From the NCBI RefSeq assembly GCF_900094945.1, contig NZ_FMAQ01000002.1, positions 1 through 64,000 on the forward strand: a DNA stretch of 64,000 bases, given 5' to 3'. Source of the stretch: Gilliamella bombicola. Its GTDB lineage: Bacteria > Pseudomonadota > Gammaproteobacteria > Enterobacterales > Orbaceae. Under the pieces are notes generated by a model that did not search any database, was not told where the DNA came from, and saw nothing but the letters and a program-made list of their open reading frames with translations. Positions 7,377 to 17,234 of this stretch are shown here, one piece after another. The position numbers and the translations under genes are program-made. Within the stretch, counting starts at the first letter, position 1. Each line of letters starts with the position of its first letter.

Positions 7377-7967
7377 TTAACACCTATCAACAAAATAACA
7401 CATAATTCGATTATCTTTGCTTAATTCAGGATGAAAAGCACATACCAAAATATTACCTTGTTGTGCCATAATGCAACGCTTTCCAACGAATGCGAGTTGT
7501 TCAACAGTTTGTCCTGCTTTGGCAATATAAGGTGCGCGAATAAATATTGCTGGTATTTGCTTGCCAATCGTTGGTATCTCTAAGGTTGTTTCAAAGCTGT
7601 TAATTTGCCGTCCAAAGCCGTTGCGTTCAACACAAATATCCATTAAGCCCAACAATTCGACTTCGTTATGAGTTGTGCTATTACCGCAAAGCACCAGTCC
7701 CGCGCAGGTGCCTAATATGCCTTTGCCTTGTTTGGCAAATTGTTTTATTGGTTCGACAAGTCCATTTTGTTTAATTAAACGGCTAATGGTGGTCGATTCG
7801 CCACCGGGAATGATTAATCCGTCTAGCTTGGTTAATTGTTCAGGACGTTTAACTAGAGTTGTTTGTACATTGTTGATGCTATTAAGCATTGTTATATGCT
7901 CACTGACTGCACCTTGCAAATTGAGCACTCCAATGTGTTTAACGTTGTTATGAGCTGAAGTTGTCAT
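7377..7967 (-). CDS. pdxT: Pyridoxal 5'-phosphate synthase glutaminase subunit PdxT
   Basis: Hydrolyses glutamine and channels ammonia to PdxS for one-step synthesis of pyridoxal phosphate. About 196 residues from ATG 7967. Visible motifs are GVLNLQGAVSEH at the N-terminus, PGGEST, the nucleophile elbow GTCAGLVL with catalytic Cys, and a C-terminal AFHPELS carrying the His/Glu pair, so all triad residues are present. The start overlaps the pdxS stop (TAATG), giving a translationally coupled pdxST operon. A TTG two codons upstream is less likely. Confidence 0.95.
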   Translation of the reverse strand: MTTSAHNNVKHIGVLNLQGAVSEHITMLNSINNVQTTLVKRPEQLTKLDGLIIPGGESTTISRLIKQNGLVEPIKQFAKQGKGILGTCAGLVLCGNSTTHNEVELLGLMDICVERNGFGRQINSFETTLEIPTIGKQIPAIFIRAPYIAKAGQTVEQLAFVGKRCIMAQQGNILVCAFHPELSKDNRIMCYFVDRC

Positions 7968-8854
7968 TACCAACCTCGATCTTGCATTCTTTCTGATTGA
8001 GCAAGTGTACTGATTTCAATTCCTTTCATTGCGTTACCCAAGCCTTTTGAAAGCTCGGCTAAACGTGGATAGTCGTCAAAATAAGTGGTTGCTTGTACAA
8101 TGGCTTTAGCAAACTTTTCAGGATTTTGGGATTTGAATATGCCAGATCCAACAAAAACACCGTCAGCACCCAATTGCATCATAAGTGCCGCATCGGCAGG
8201 GGTTGCTATGCCGCCAGCGGCAAAGTTAACAACAGGTAGTTTTTTTAACTGTTTGATTTGCAATACTAGCTCATAAGGTGCGCCTATCTCTTTGGCAAAA
8301 GTCATTAATTCATCTTTCGATTTGTTAGCAACTTGGCGAATTTGTTCGTTGACTTTACGCATATGGCGCACAGCTTCAACAATGTTGCCGGTGCCGGGTT
8401 CACCTTTGGTGCGTAGCATAGATGCACCTTCGCCAATTCGGCGTAGCGCTTCGCCCAGATCACGACAACCACAAACAAATGGTACGGTGAATTCTTCTTT
8501 GAGTAAGTAATACTGTTCATCGGCAGGGGTGAGCACTTCGCTTTCGTCAATATAGTCAACGCCCATTGATTCTAAAATACGAGCTTCAACAATGTGACCA
8601 ATGCGTGCTTTAGCCATCACAGGTATAGTGACCGCTTTCATGACTTGTTCAATAATAGTTGGATCAGCCATTCGAGCAACTCCACCCGCTGCGCGGATAT
8701 CTGAGGGCACTCGCTCTAAAGCCATTACGGCAACTGCGCCAGCTTGTTCCGCTATTTGGGCTTGTTCTGCGTTAACCACGTCCATAATAACGCCACCTTT
8801 TTGCATTTGTGCCATGCCTCGTTTAACGGTTTGTGTGCCTGTAATTGGGTTCAT
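7967..8854 (-). CDS. pdxS: Pyridoxal 5'-phosphate synthase lyase subunit PdxS
   Basis: 295 residues, the usual family length. Condenses ribose 5-phosphate, glyceraldehyde 3-phosphate and ammonia into PLP. It starts with the typical [16 protein letters not shown] and contains [29 protein letters not shown] with the Lys that binds ribose phosphate, and [18 protein letters not shown] with [12 protein letters not shown] near the end. A good AGGAG lies before ATG 8854. It is the first gene of pdxST and divergent from the MocR regulator pdxR, the classic arrangement for control by PLP level. Confidence 0.97.
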   Translation of the reverse strand: MNPITGTQTVKRGMAQMQKGGVIMDVVNAEQAQIAEQAGAVAVMALERVPSDIRAAGGVARMADPTIIEQVMKAVTIPVMAKARIGHIVEARILESMGVDYIDESEVLTPADEQYYLLKEEFTVPFVCGCRDLGEALRRIGEGASMLRTKGEPGTGNIVEAVRHMRKVNEQIRQVANKSKDELMTFAKEIGAPYELVLQIKQLKKLPVVNFAAGGIATPADAALMMQLGADGVFVGSGIFKSQNPEKFAKAIVQATTYFDDYPRLAELSKGLGNAMKGIEISTLAQSERMQDRGW

Positions 8855-8945
8855 TTTTTTGCTCCTGATTCAATCAATAATGACGATATTGTCTAACTGT
8901 ATTTAATGCTTTTTATTATTCAAAAATAAAACACCACAAAAAACA

Positions 8946-8962
8946 GCCAATTGGCCTATAAT
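8946..8962 (+). promoter_or_regulatory. Candidate PdxR operator and -10 in the pdxS/pdxR divergent region
   Basis: A perfect 10-bp palindrome GCCAATTGGC (8946-8955) is followed at once by TATAAT (8957-8962), and CCAATT recurs at 8971-8976. No good -35 is seen for the + strand, as expected for a promoter needing or blocked by a regulator. Assignment to PdxR is inference from location. Confidence 0.4.
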
Positions 8963-9040
8963 AGTACCATCCAATTTTGCAGTGTTTGCGGTAATAAACC
9001 TGCCCAAGCAAGCCATGAAACCTGTTAAAGTGAAATAATC

Positions 9041-10429
9041 ATGTGGGATCAGCAAAAACTAGCACCCTTGTCAGGTGCACTTTTTAAGAAAGTGACACAA
9101 CTTATTGAAGATTATATTGATCAAGGTATGTTGATAGCCGGCGAAAGGTTGCCTTCAGAACGCGAATTGGCAAAAAAATTGTCTGTTAATCGTTCAACGG
9201 TTGTCCATGCCTTAGATTTGTTAACGGAACGTGGTGTGCTGATCCGTCGGCAAGGAAGCGGTACTTATGTCAATAATCAAAAATGGGGAATGCAAACCTA
9301 TTCATCTATTCATTGGCGTTTACCTGCGCATTTTTATCAAAATAAGCAATCGGTTTATCAACAAAAATCGGCACAAATGCGTACGCAATTATCCATTTGT
9401 GATCTGGCTAATGGTGATTTACCAACGCATTTGATCCCCAAACTTCAGTTACCCAATGTCTCATTAGATGAATTGATTATGCACGAAAAAAATAGTGATA
9501 CATTACAATTGGGGTTGCCATCACTAAAGATGCAAATTGCTATTTATATGCAAAAGCAGTTTGCGATGCAAGTTGATCCTGAAGAGATTTTAATTACATC
9601 GGGCACACAGCAATCGTTGTTTTTGATTACGCAGGGGTTGCTTAAACCCGGGGATTCGGTGGGAATTGAGTCGCCGTCTTATTTTTATTCTTTACCACTG
9701 TTTCAAGCTGCAGGATTACGTTTGTATGGTATTGAGTGTGATAATGATGGTATTACGCTTGAAAGTCTTGCTAGCTGTGTGCAACAACATCACATAAAAT
9801 GGCTGTTTTTAAATCCTGTCTTCCAAAATCCGATGGGTTTTGTTATGAGCCATGAGCGTAAGAAAGAAATATTGGTATTTTGTCGATCTCAATGTATTGG
9901 GATTGTTGAAGATGATGCTTATAGTAGTTTAGCATTTAGACGTGATTTGGCCGTATCACCAATTAAAAAATTTGAACAGCATAACCAAGTTATTTATCTG
10001 GGTTCGCTATCAAAATATATAGGGCGAAATATTCGCGTCGGGTGGATGGTTGCCCCACGTGATATTATCGAAAATCTAGCAAAAATTCGACAACATATCG
10101 ACTCAGGGTTAAGCATTTTGCCACAATTATTGGCGCAAGAGTATTTGCAACATCACTACGTAAGCCATCAACAGCAGCTATGCCAAGCGTTGCAAATCAA
10201 AGCTGAACAGTTAATGCTGTGGTTAGATAGTTATTTTGGCAGTGATATTACTTATCAAGCTCCATTGGGTGGCTTTCACTTGTATGCTTATTTACCAGTG
10301 AACACGGTTGCGCAAGAATCTGCTTTGCTTAATAAGCTGTTATTAGATGGTGTGATTGTGTCACAAGGTGCCAGTTTTGGCGATGGTCTTGGTGCAATTA
10401 GATTAAGTTATGGACATTTTGAATTATAA
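9041..10429 (+). CDS. pdxR: MocR-type PLP-binding transcriptional regulator PdxR
   Basis: 462 residues. An N-terminal GntR-type winged helix (about residues 10-80; ERLPSERELAKKLSVNRSTV) is fused to a class I aminotransferase-like domain. The PLP lysine lies in GSLSKYIGRNIRVGW (Lys325 by my count); NPVFQNPMG and EDDAYSSL supply further cofactor contacts. Such proteins sense PLP and control pdxST, which is divergently placed here. The assignment is strong from domain order plus neighbour; direction of control cannot be read from sequence. Confidence 0.9.
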   Translation: MWDQQKLAPLSGALFKKVTQLIEDYIDQGMLIAGERLPSERELAKKLSVNRSTVVHALDLLTERGVLIRRQGSGTYVNNQKWGMQTYSSIHWRLPAHFYQNKQSVYQQKSAQMRTQLSICDLANGDLPTHLIPKLQLPNVSLDELIMHEKNSDTLQLGLPSLKMQIAIYMQKQFAMQVDPEEILITSGTQQSLFLITQGLLKPGDSVGIESPSYFYSLPLFQAAGLRLYGIECDNDGITLESLASCVQQHHIKWLFLNPVFQNPMGFVMSHERKKEILVFCRSQCIGIVEDDAYSSLAFRRDLAVSPIKKFEQHNQVIYLGSLSKYIGRNIRVGWMVAPRDIIENLAKIRQHIDSGLSILPQLLAQEYLQHHYVSHQQQLCQALQIKAEQLMLWLDSYFGSDITYQAPLGGFHLYAYLPVNTVAQESALLNKLLLDGVIVSQGASFGDGLGAIRLSYGHFEL

Positions 10430-10452
10430 CTAAAATAAAATTATTGTTATGA

Positions 10453-10552
10453 TTGCTTAATATTTGATCTTAAATAAATTTATAAATTAATCATGGCTTT
10501 AAAGAGTTATCAACAGGATTATTCAATACTTATTAAGTTATACAGTGAATAA
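10453..10552 (+). repeat. Diverged ~100-bp direct repeat, copy A
   Basis: Shares CTTAATATTT, an AATTAATCAT-like word, GAGTTATCAACAGG and an end in CAGTGAATAAA with 11331-11432. Each copy lies upstream of a small gene (SemiSWEET, DUF1161). The remaining bases of 10430-10929 are AT-rich without a recognised gene or terminator. Confidence 0.5.
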
Positions 10553-10929
10553 AAAATTTCGGTTCTTTTAGTATATTGACTCTATAGCTAAAATTATCAA
10601 TTGACTATTATTGTACAAAGCAAACTGTATTCAAATAATCAAAAAAATGTTAAAAAATATTAAATCGTTTAACCAATTATTGAAATTAGTTATGCCTTGT
10701 TATTTGTTATCACGTGCCAAAATTAATTATTGATTGTTGTTTTATTTTATTGATTAATAGTGAATTTTTTTATAAATCTTAGCCAGTAATGCTAGGTGAG
10801 TGAATTGCTTGTCTTATTTTAATACAATTTACAGGATTAAGCTTTAGAAGGTGGATTGCTGATAGTTGTCTAACTAGCTATAATTGAAGACACAAGATGA
10901 TAAATCATAAATGCTATTAGGAGGCTATT

Positions 10930-11193
10930 TTGCATCTTTCACCGAAGGCTTTTCGTATTTTGGGTATTATCGCCACGATAGCATCATTAGGAATGTATGT
11001 TTCTTATATTCCGCAAATCATCGATAATTTGCATGGATTAAAATCCAATCCAACTCAACCACTAGCCGCAGCCGTTAACTGTGCGCTTTGGGTTAGTTAT
11101 GGGTTATTGAGAGAAAAGAAAGACTGGCCACTTGCTATTGCCAATTGCCCAGGTGTCTTTTTTGGGTTAATTGCTTTTTTAACTGCTTTATAA
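10930..11193 (+). CDS. SemiSWEET sugar transporter
   Basis: 87 residues with three predicted membrane helices, the size of a bacterial SemiSWEET. The PQ motif is in YVSYIPQIIDNL, and NCALWVSYGLLR is the characteristic third-helix block. SemiSWEETs work as homodimers that move sugars down their gradient through the inner membrane. The start is TTG 10930, supported by a perfect AGGAGG five bases upstream. It stands alone between two long AT-rich spacers. Substrate is not predictable. Confidence 0.88.
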   Translation: MHLSPKAFRILGIIATIASLGMYVSYIPQIIDNLHGLKSNPTQPLAAAVNCALWVSYGLLREKKDWPLAIANCPGVFFGLIAFLTAL

Positions 11194-11330
11194 TTTGCGT
11201 AAAGCGATTGAATGGGCGCTAATCAATTTTGTTTAGTGGCTGTTTTTTTACCTACTAATCAACATGGGATAATTTTAGTAAAACTAAAAAAAAGAGTGGC
11301 TATTTTTATCAAAATAAGATCGAAAATAAA

Positions 11331-11432
11331 GTCGCTTAATATTTAACCTTTAAAAAAACAAGTTATTAATCATAATATTATTGAGTTATTAACAGGTTTA
11401 TTAATCACTTATCAAATTGTATAGTGAATAAA
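11331..11432 (+). repeat. Diverged ~100-bp direct repeat, copy B
   Basis: Partner of 10453-10552, with GAGTTATTAACAGG and TAGTGAATAAA at matching distances. It lies 170 bp before the DUF1161 gene. Nothing else is recognised in 11194-11599. Confidence 0.5.
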
Positions 11433-11599
11433 TTGAAGTCATCGGTTTGTTTTAATATTACCCAACAGAATAATAATCTTGTTGGATGTGTAATTATATT
11501 TGTAGGCTGTTTTTAATCGCCATTAAAAGTTGATAGACAGTGTAATCAATAGTTTTACAATGCATTCAATAATCAAATCACATATAAAAGGGAAAGAAA

Positions 11600-11920
11600 A
11601 TGAAAAAATTAATCGGTGTGTTTTTACTTAGTTTACCTATGTTAGCTGCGGCATCCAATTGTGACGAAATTAGCGCCAATATTGCCGAAAAAATTAAAAA
11701 TAATGGTGTTGATCCATCCCATTTTCAGCTTAAACTCGAACCTGCTGACAAATCAGGGGAACAAATTGAAGGTAAAATTGTAGGATCGTGTGATCGTGGT
11801 CAGCAACATATTGTTTACGTTCGTTTAGATGGTGTTGCAACTGAAAATCATCCATCACAATCTACGCCAAAAAATACTGAATCAGCTCCAGTACAAAGTG
11901 ATGAGCCAGTGACAAATTAA
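11600..11920 (+). CDS. DUF1161 family periplasmic protein (YnfD-like)
   Basis: 106 residues with a signal peptide (MKKLIGVFLLSLPMLAAAS). The mature part begins NCDEISANIAEKIKNNGVD and has a second Cys in VGSCDRG, the two-cysteine layout of DUF1161 proteins such as E. coli YnfD; a disulfide is likely. The C-terminal ~25 residues are Ser/Pro/Thr-rich and probably disordered, an extension compared with YnfD as I remember it. Function is unknown. GGGAAAG before the ATG is an adequate ribosome-binding site. Confidence 0.75.
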   Translation: MKKLIGVFLLSLPMLAAASNCDEISANIAEKIKNNGVDPSHFQLKLEPADKSGEQIEGKIVGSCDRGQQHIVYVRLDGVATENHPSQSTPKNTESAPVQSDEPVTN

Positions 11921-11937
11921 TTTAAATTTTTTAAGCA

Positions 11938-11969
11938 AAAAAATAGGGCGCTAGGCCCTATTTTTTTTT
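11938..11969. terminator. Bidirectional terminator between the DUF1161 gene and asnA
   Basis: Stem AAATAGGGC / GCCCTATTT with a five-base loop, flanked by an A-run and a T-run, serving the converging genes on both sides. Confidence 0.85.
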
Positions 11970-11978
11970 GGTGATTGG

Positions 11979-12971
11979 TTATAATAAATTACTGTAATTT
12001 GCTTTAACATCATCGTCCCATACACTTGCTTGTACTTGACCTATGTGCTTTTGTTGCAGAAGTAACATTGTTAAACGCGATTGGCCAATGCCACCACCAA
12101 CTGTTTGCAACAAATCGCCATTGATTAACGCTTTATGCCAATCAAGTTGTAAGCGATCTTCATCATTAGTTAGTTTTAATTGATGTTTTAGCGTTTCAGC
12201 ATTGACACGAATTCCCATTGATGAAATTTCAAATGCACTATTTAAAATCGGATTCCAGACTAAAATATCACCATTTAAGCCTTTAGATCCTAAATCATTT
12301 ACACTGCTCCAGTCATCATAGTCGGGAGCACGGACGTCGTGTTTTTCATTATTCGATAACTTACCGCCAATACCAATTAAAAACACTGCACCAAGTTCTT
12401 TGGTTATTGCATTTTCGCGCTCTTTAGGGGATAAATTTGGGTAACGTTTTAATAATTGTTCACTATCGATAAAGGTGATCGATTCAGGTAAAAATCGCGA
12501 AATATGATATTGTTGTGATACTGCCTTTTCAGTTGCCTTAATGGCGGCATAAATATTGTCAACAGTCTGTTTTAGATAAGTTAAATTGCGATCTTCAGGG
12601 CGAATCACCTTTTCCCAATCCCATTGATCGACATAAACCGAATGAATTGGCGAAAGCTTATCTTCATCTGGGCGCAATGCCTTCATATTGGTATAAATTC
12701 CTTCGCCAGCTTCAAAATGGTGATCACTTAAAATTTTACGCTTCCATTTAGCCAGTGAATGTACCACTTCATATTGCGTATTAGGGATCGCCTTCACTTT
12801 AACTTGCACGGCATGTTCTGTACCAGATAAATTATCTTGAATACCATCGCCAACTTTACTTAGTAACGGAGCTTGCACTTCGATTAGTGACAAACGTTCG
12901 GCAAGTTGGTTGGCAAAAAACTGCTTAACAAAGCTGATTCGTTGCTGCTGCTCTTTAAATGATATCGTCAT
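11979..12971 (-). CDS. asnA: Aspartate-ammonia ligase (asparagine synthetase A)
   Basis: 330 residues, exactly the usual AsnA length. Makes asparagine from aspartate, ammonia and ATP in the cytoplasm, and is related to class II aminoacyl-tRNA synthetases. Typical blocks are [16 protein letters not shown] at the start, [21 protein letters not shown]-like sequence, [11 protein letters not shown], and a C-terminal [15 protein letters not shown]. Monocistronic, with a terminator shared with the gene in front. No AsnC regulator gene is adjacent. Confidence 0.97.
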   Translation of the reverse strand: MTISFKEQQQRISFVKQFFANQLAERLSLIEVQAPLLSKVGDGIQDNLSGTEHAVQVKVKAIPNTQYEVVHSLAKWKRKILSDHHFEAGEGIYTNMKALRPDEDKLSPIHSVYVDQWDWEKVIRPEDRNLTYLKQTVDNIYAAIKATEKAVSQQYHISRFLPESITFIDSEQLLKRYPNLSPKERENAITKELGAVFLIGIGGKLSNNEKHDVRAPDYDDWSSVNDLGSKGLNGDILVWNPILNSAFEISSMGIRVNAETLKHQLKLTNDEDRLQLDWHKALINGDLLQTVGGGIGQSRLTMLLLQQKHIGQVQASVWDDDVKANYSNLL

Positions 12972-13163
12972 GTTTACGCTCTAGTTATTTAATTTTCCGT
13001 GTATAAGTAAAGTAAACTAGATGAGTGAATTTTGCAAGATGAAGATAAAAAAGCAATACAGAGTAAAGAAAGTACTCATTTTGTTGTGATTTTGCCACTG
13101 TATATTATGGATATGACGTATCTTATGGAATTATTTTTACAACAAACAGATCATCACTCAAAA

Positions 13164-13200
13164 ATCAGTCAGAAAAGATATTGGTTTTGTTTTGTTTTTT
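13164..13200 (+). repeat. Dispersed 37-bp repeat, degenerate copy 5
   Basis: ATCAGTCAGAAAAGATATTG followed by GTTTTGTTTTG, the most diverged copy. It lies in the 369-bp space between asnA and the ABC transporter; no gene is supported in that space. Confidence 0.6.
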
Positions 13201-13340
13201 TGTGGATTTTATCTAAAACTATCTTTTCCTTTCCCTAAAACCAAAAACACCATCATTAATGCACCTTATTTAAATATTAAGTTGCAATATTTTGTTCAAA
13301 AGTTATCATGTTTTTTCCATTTATTTACAATTAGGAAGTC

Positions 13341-14114
13341 ATGATGAAGTCTTTTTTTTCGTTAATCTTTGCTAGTAGTATGCTTGTTTTTAGTGCTTTT
13401 TCTTATGCTGATGAGCCAACTTATGTGGTTGGTGCAGGTGGGACTTATCGTCCATTTGAATTCGAAAATAGCCAACGTGAGTTAGAAGGCTTTGATATCG
13501 ATCTGATTAAAGCAATTGCAGATGCTGAGCATTTTAATATTAAGCTAATTAATACTCCTTGGGACAGTATTTTTGCAAGTCTAAATAATGGTGAGCGCGA
13601 TATTATTATTTCTGGAATTACAATTACCGATAAACGTAAAAATTCAGTTGATTTTTCGTTACCTTATTTTCCAGCAGAACAAGTTATTGTGACTCAACAA
13701 GGGTCAAATATTACCGCGCTTACTGATTTGAACACCAAAACAGTAGGGGTTGTTAATGGTAGTACGGCTGATGTTGTTGTCTCGAAAGTTTTAGGTCGTA
13801 ATAGCCGCGCTATTAAGCGTTTTGATAATACACCGCTTCTTTTACAAGATTTATATGAACAAGGTATTGATGCCGCTGTTAGTGATGTTGGGGTAGTTAA
13901 GTTTTATATCAAAATGCATCCCGGTAAGGATTTTAATTTGATTTCTGATTCAAATTTTGAACCTCAGTATTTTGGTATCGCTGTTGCTAAAGGCAATCAA
14001 AAGTTAAATGATAAAATCAATGCAGGACTTAAAAAAATTGTTGCTGATGGAACTTATAGCAAAATTTATCGCAAATGGTTTGATGACAACGTACCAACTT
14101 TACCAATTAATTAA
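13341..14114 (+). CDS. Amino-acid ABC transporter, periplasmic binding protein (family 3)
   Basis: 257 residues with a signal peptide cleaved near FSYADEP. The body is a family 3 solute-binding protein: GTYRPFEF, a GFDIDLIKAIA block, NNGERDIIISGITITDKR and a C-terminal ADGTYSKIYRKWF. It captures a polar amino acid and delivers it to the permease encoded next. Two ATG codons are adjacent (13341 and 13344); AGGA lies just upstream, at better spacing for the second. First gene of a three-gene operon. The amino acid cannot be decided from sequence. Confidence 0.92.
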   Translation: MMKSFFSLIFASSMLVFSAFSYADEPTYVVGAGGTYRPFEFENSQRELEGFDIDLIKAIADAEHFNIKLINTPWDSIFASLNNGERDIIISGITITDKRKNSVDFSLPYFPAEQVIVTQQGSNITALTDLNTKTVGVVNGSTADVVVSKVLGRNSRAIKRFDNTPLLLQDLYEQGIDAAVSDVGVVKFYIKMHPGKDFNLISDSNFEPQYFGIAVAKGNQKLNDKINAGLKKIVADGTYSKIYRKWFDDNVPTLPIN

Positions 14115-14135
14115 TTTGGCCAATAGGTTTTAGTG

Positions 14136-14897
14136 ATGGGATTTAACTGGGATATTATACAAGATTATCTACCGCTGTTTATTGATGGTGCAATAATGAC
14201 AGTGACTTGCACTGTTGTTTGTGTAGTGCTTGGTACTTTTTGGGGCTTAATATTAGGAATTGGTCGGGTTGCTCAATGTCGGCATGGTATTTATAAATAT
14301 GTGCTGTGTGTGTTGGTTAAGTGGCCGGTGAAAATTTATGTTAGTGCCTTTCGTGGTACCCCATTATTTGTGCAAATTATGGTGACTTATTTTGTTGTTA
14401 TGCCATTTTTGTTACATCCTAATAACGGTATTTTGGTGTCCGATTATTTGATTTCGCCAGAAGTTGCCCGATATTTACGTGTTCAATATGGCGCGTTTAT
14501 TTCGTGTATATTAGCAATTACGTTGAATGCTGGTGCTTATATTTCTGAAATATTCCGTGCCGGCATTCAATCCATCGATAAAGGACAAATGGAAGCTGCC
14601 CGATCGCTGGGTATGGGTTATGGCAGTACAATGCGCAAAGTTATTTTGCCACAAGCCTTTCGCCGAATGTTACCGCCTTTGGGCAATAATGCGATTGCTA
14701 TTTTAAAGGATTCATCATTAGGTTCAGCTATTGGGCTTATTGATTTGGCTTATGCGGCTAGAACTGCGGGTGCCGCCAATGCGGTTTATGCTGAACCTTA
14801 TTTTGTTATTTCTATTGTTTATTGGTCTATGACGTTTTTATTATCACTCCTTGTGAAATATATGGAAAAAAGGTTAGGCAAAAGTGATTCACATTAA
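14136..14897 (+). CDS. Amino-acid ABC transporter, membrane permease
   Basis: About 253 residues from ATG 14136; a GTG at 14133 is the alternative. An inner-membrane protein of the HisM/GlnP family: [14 protein letters not shown] in the first half and the EAA loop [32 protein letters not shown], which docks on the ATPase. A longer than usual loop, with [20 protein letters not shown], sits between the helices. Its last 14 bases overlap the ATPase gene. Confidence 0.92.
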   Translation: MGFNWDIIQDYLPLFIDGAIMTVTCTVVCVVLGTFWGLILGIGRVAQCRHGIYKYVLCVLVKWPVKIYVSAFRGTPLFVQIMVTYFVVMPFLLHPNNGILVSDYLISPEVARYLRVQYGAFISCILAITLNAGAYISEIFRAGIQSIDKGQMEAARSLGMGYGSTMRKVILPQAFRRMLPPLGNNAIAILKDSSLGSAIGLIDLAYAARTAGAANAVYAEPYFVISIVYWSMTFLLSLLVKYMEKRLGKSDSH

Positions 14898-15606
14898 AAA
14901 TCTACAAAAACAGTTTGGTGATATCCATGTATTGCGTGGTATTACGTGTGATATTCAAGAAAAAGAGGTCATTTCGATCATTGGGCCATCGGGTTCGGGT
15001 AAGAGTACTTTTTTGCGTTGTATTAATGCGTTAGAAGATATCACATCGGGCGAAATTGTCGTTAATGGTTTTAAAGTACATGACCCTAAAACCAATATTA
15101 ATCATCTGCGTGAATCGGTAGGTATGGTGTTTCAGCGTTTTAATCTGTTCCCCCATATGACGGTATTGCAAAATTTAATTTTAGCGCCAATGGATGTTAA
15201 AAAAATGGCGAAAACTGATGCTATTGCTAAAGCTGAAAGTTTGCTTGTTAAAGTCGGTTTGATTGATAAGATCGACGCTTACCCAAGTCAATTATCTGGA
15301 GGTCAACAGCAACGCGTGGCAATAGCTAGGGCTTTGATGATGGAACCAACAGTGATGTTATTTGATGAGCCTACATCGGCGCTTGATCCTGAACTCGTTG
15401 GTGAGGTGCTTGCTGTCATGAAGTCATTAGCGCAAGAAGGCATGACTATGATTGTTGTTACCCATGAGATGGGGTTTGCTCGGGAAATGTCCAGCCGTGT
15501 GATTTTTATCGATCAGGGAATTATTCAAGAGCAGGGCTCGCCCGAGCAAATTTTTAAATATCCGCAAAACGAACGTACTAAGCTATTTTTGAGTAAGGTG
15601 CTATAA
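14884..15606 (+). CDS. Amino-acid ABC transporter, ATP-binding protein
   Basis: 240 residues. Walker [11 protein letters not shown]-loop [12 protein letters not shown], signature [15 protein letters not shown], Walker [15 protein letters not shown] and the switch His in VVTHEMGFA are all intact. Closest in feel to GlnQ/ArtP-type ATPases. Start GTG overlaps the permease end, so the three genes form one coupled transport operon closed by the terminator at 15689-15719. Confidence 0.95.
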   Translation: MIHIKNLQKQFGDIHVLRGITCDIQEKEVISIIGPSGSGKSTFLRCINALEDITSGEIVVNGFKVHDPKTNINHLRESVGMVFQRFNLFPHMTVLQNLILAPMDVKKMAKTDAIAKAESLLVKVGLIDKIDAYPSQLSGGQQQRVAIARALMMEPTVMLFDEPTSALDPELVGEVLAVMKSLAQEGMTMIVVTHEMGFAREMSSRVIFIDQGIIQEQGSPEQIFKYPQNERTKLFLSKVL

Positions 15607-15688
15607 CTGTTAATATAGTTATTGCTGTTTTTAGGTGTTCCTTTTGTCAGCAGTAAGTTGGTTAGTCAGTGGTATTGTTTTAGCAATA

Positions 15689-15719
15689 AAAAAACCGTTC
15701 ATTACAGAACGGTTTTTTT
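15689..15719. terminator. Bidirectional terminator between ABC operon and fabB
   Basis: AAAAAACCGTTC / GAACGGTTTTTT stem with loop ATTACA; works for both converging units. Confidence 0.88.
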
Positions 15720-15742
15720 ATGAATATAGTTAAATTTGCTTA

Positions 15743-16954
15743 TTAACCCTTGTATTTTTTCATGACAATTGAGGCATTTGTACCACCAAAACCAAAGCTA
15801 TTTGACATGACTGTGGTAAGTTCACGCTCGGTTGGTTCGGTAATAATGTTCATACCAATTGCTGCTTCATCAAGTTCATCAATATTAATGCTTGGTGTAA
15901 TAAAGCCATGTTCTAACATTAATAATGAATAAATAAGCTCTTGTGCACCAGTTGCACTTAATGAGTGACCTGTCATTGATTTGGTTGATGAAATCGCTGG
16001 AATGTTATCACCAAATACTTGTTTGATTGCCCATAACTCTTTGACATCACCTACTGGGGTTGATGTGCCGTGGGTGTTGATGTAATCAACCGGAACATCT
16101 AAATCTTGAATAGCAAGTTGCATACAGCGCATTGCACCTTCGCCTGATGGGGCAACCATATCATGCCCGTCTGATGTTGCACCATAGCCAACAAGTTCAC
16201 CATAAATATGCGCACCACGCGCAAGGGCATGTTCTAATTCTTCAACAACAACCATGCCGGCACCACCTGCAATAACAAAACCATCACGGTTTTTATCATA
16301 AGCACGTGATGCTTTTTCTGGGTTGTCGTTATATTTGGTTGATAAAGCACCCATGGCGTCGAATTCGCATGACATTTCCCAGCACAGTTCTTCACCACCA
16401 CCGGCAAAAACGATATCTTGCTTGCCAAGTTGAATCAGTTCGGCTGCGTGACCAATACAGTGAACTGATGTTGCACAAGCAGATGTCATTGAGTAGCTAA
16501 TCCCTTTGATTTTAAATGGGGTTGCTAAGCAAGCCGAAATTGCCGATGACATTGATTTAGTTACAGCATAAGGACCAACACCACGTAGGCCTTTTTCTTT
16601 CATGCCTGCAACGACATTGTATTGTGTTTTGGTTGAGCCACCATAACCAGCAATTAAACCAGTGCGAGGGTTAGAGACTTGTTCCGGAGTCAATTTTGCA
16701 TCTTCAATGGCTTGTTGTAAAGCTAGATAACCATAAATAGAAGCGTCATTCATGAAGCGAACAACTTTGCGATCAATCAGTCCTGTCGTGTCGAGTTTGA
16801 CATTCCCGCATACATGGCTACGCATTCCGCTATCTTTCATTTCTTGGGAAAAGGTAATACCACTACGACCGATTTTTAGTGATTCTAAAACTTCTTTAGT
16901 ATTATTCCCAATACTTGAAAGAATTCCTAACCCTGTAATTACAACACGTTTCAT
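15743..16954 (-). CDS. fabB: Beta-ketoacyl-ACP synthase I
   Basis: 403 residues. Elongates acyl-ACP by decarboxylative condensation with malonyl-ACP and is needed for unsaturated fatty acid synthesis. The catalytic triad is visible: Cys160 in [12 protein letters not shown], one His in [11 protein letters not shown] and one in [13 protein letters not shown]. The C-terminus has the typical [11 protein letters not shown] glycine-rich turn. The length and [22 protein letters not shown] regions fit FabB rather than FabF. Monocistronic. Confidence 0.95.
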   Translation of the reverse strand: MKRVVITGLGILSSIGNNTKEVLESLKIGRSGITFSQEMKDSGMRSHVCGNVKLDTTGLIDRKVVRFMNDASIYGYLALQQAIEDAKLTPEQVSNPRTGLIAGYGGSTKTQYNVVAGMKEKGLRGVGPYAVTKSMSSAISACLATPFKIKGISYSMTSACATSVHCIGHAAELIQLGKQDIVFAGGGEELCWEMSCEFDAMGALSTKYNDNPEKASRAYDKNRDGFVIAGGAGMVVVEELEHALARGAHIYGELVGYGATSDGHDMVAPSGEGAMRCMQLAIQDLDVPVDYINTHGTSTPVGDVKELWAIKQVFGDNIPAISSTKSMTGHSLSATGAQELIYSLLMLEHGFITPSINIDELDEAAIGMNIITEPTERELTTVMSNSFGFGGTNASIVMKKYKG

Positions 16955-17234
16955 TTACTATTTAGCTCCTAAGTTATCTGGCTTCATATAAAAAAGTGCG
17001 TTGATTATAGCGTACACTTGTAAGCTGAACAATACCTTGCCGTATTTTTTATTTGTATCTCTTAATATCGCCTTGATATTTAAATAAATAAAGCAATTAA
17101 ACTAAATAAAACAGCTGAATAAAGCGACGCTAAAGAGCTCGAATAGTAGCTATTTTAGCTCGCAATATTTGCTTGCCAAGCTTTATAGGATTGCTATATA
17201 CTGTATAAATAGACAGTATTTTAATAGGTTGAAT

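Noticed and set aside
13032-13238. 68-codon frame between asnA and the ABC operon
   Set aside because: Runs through a dispersed repeat copy, no ribosome-binding site, low-complexity end.
17169-17234. TTG at 17169 as the radical SAM start
   Set aside because: The ATG at 17235 has a proper AGG at six bases and the family begins there.
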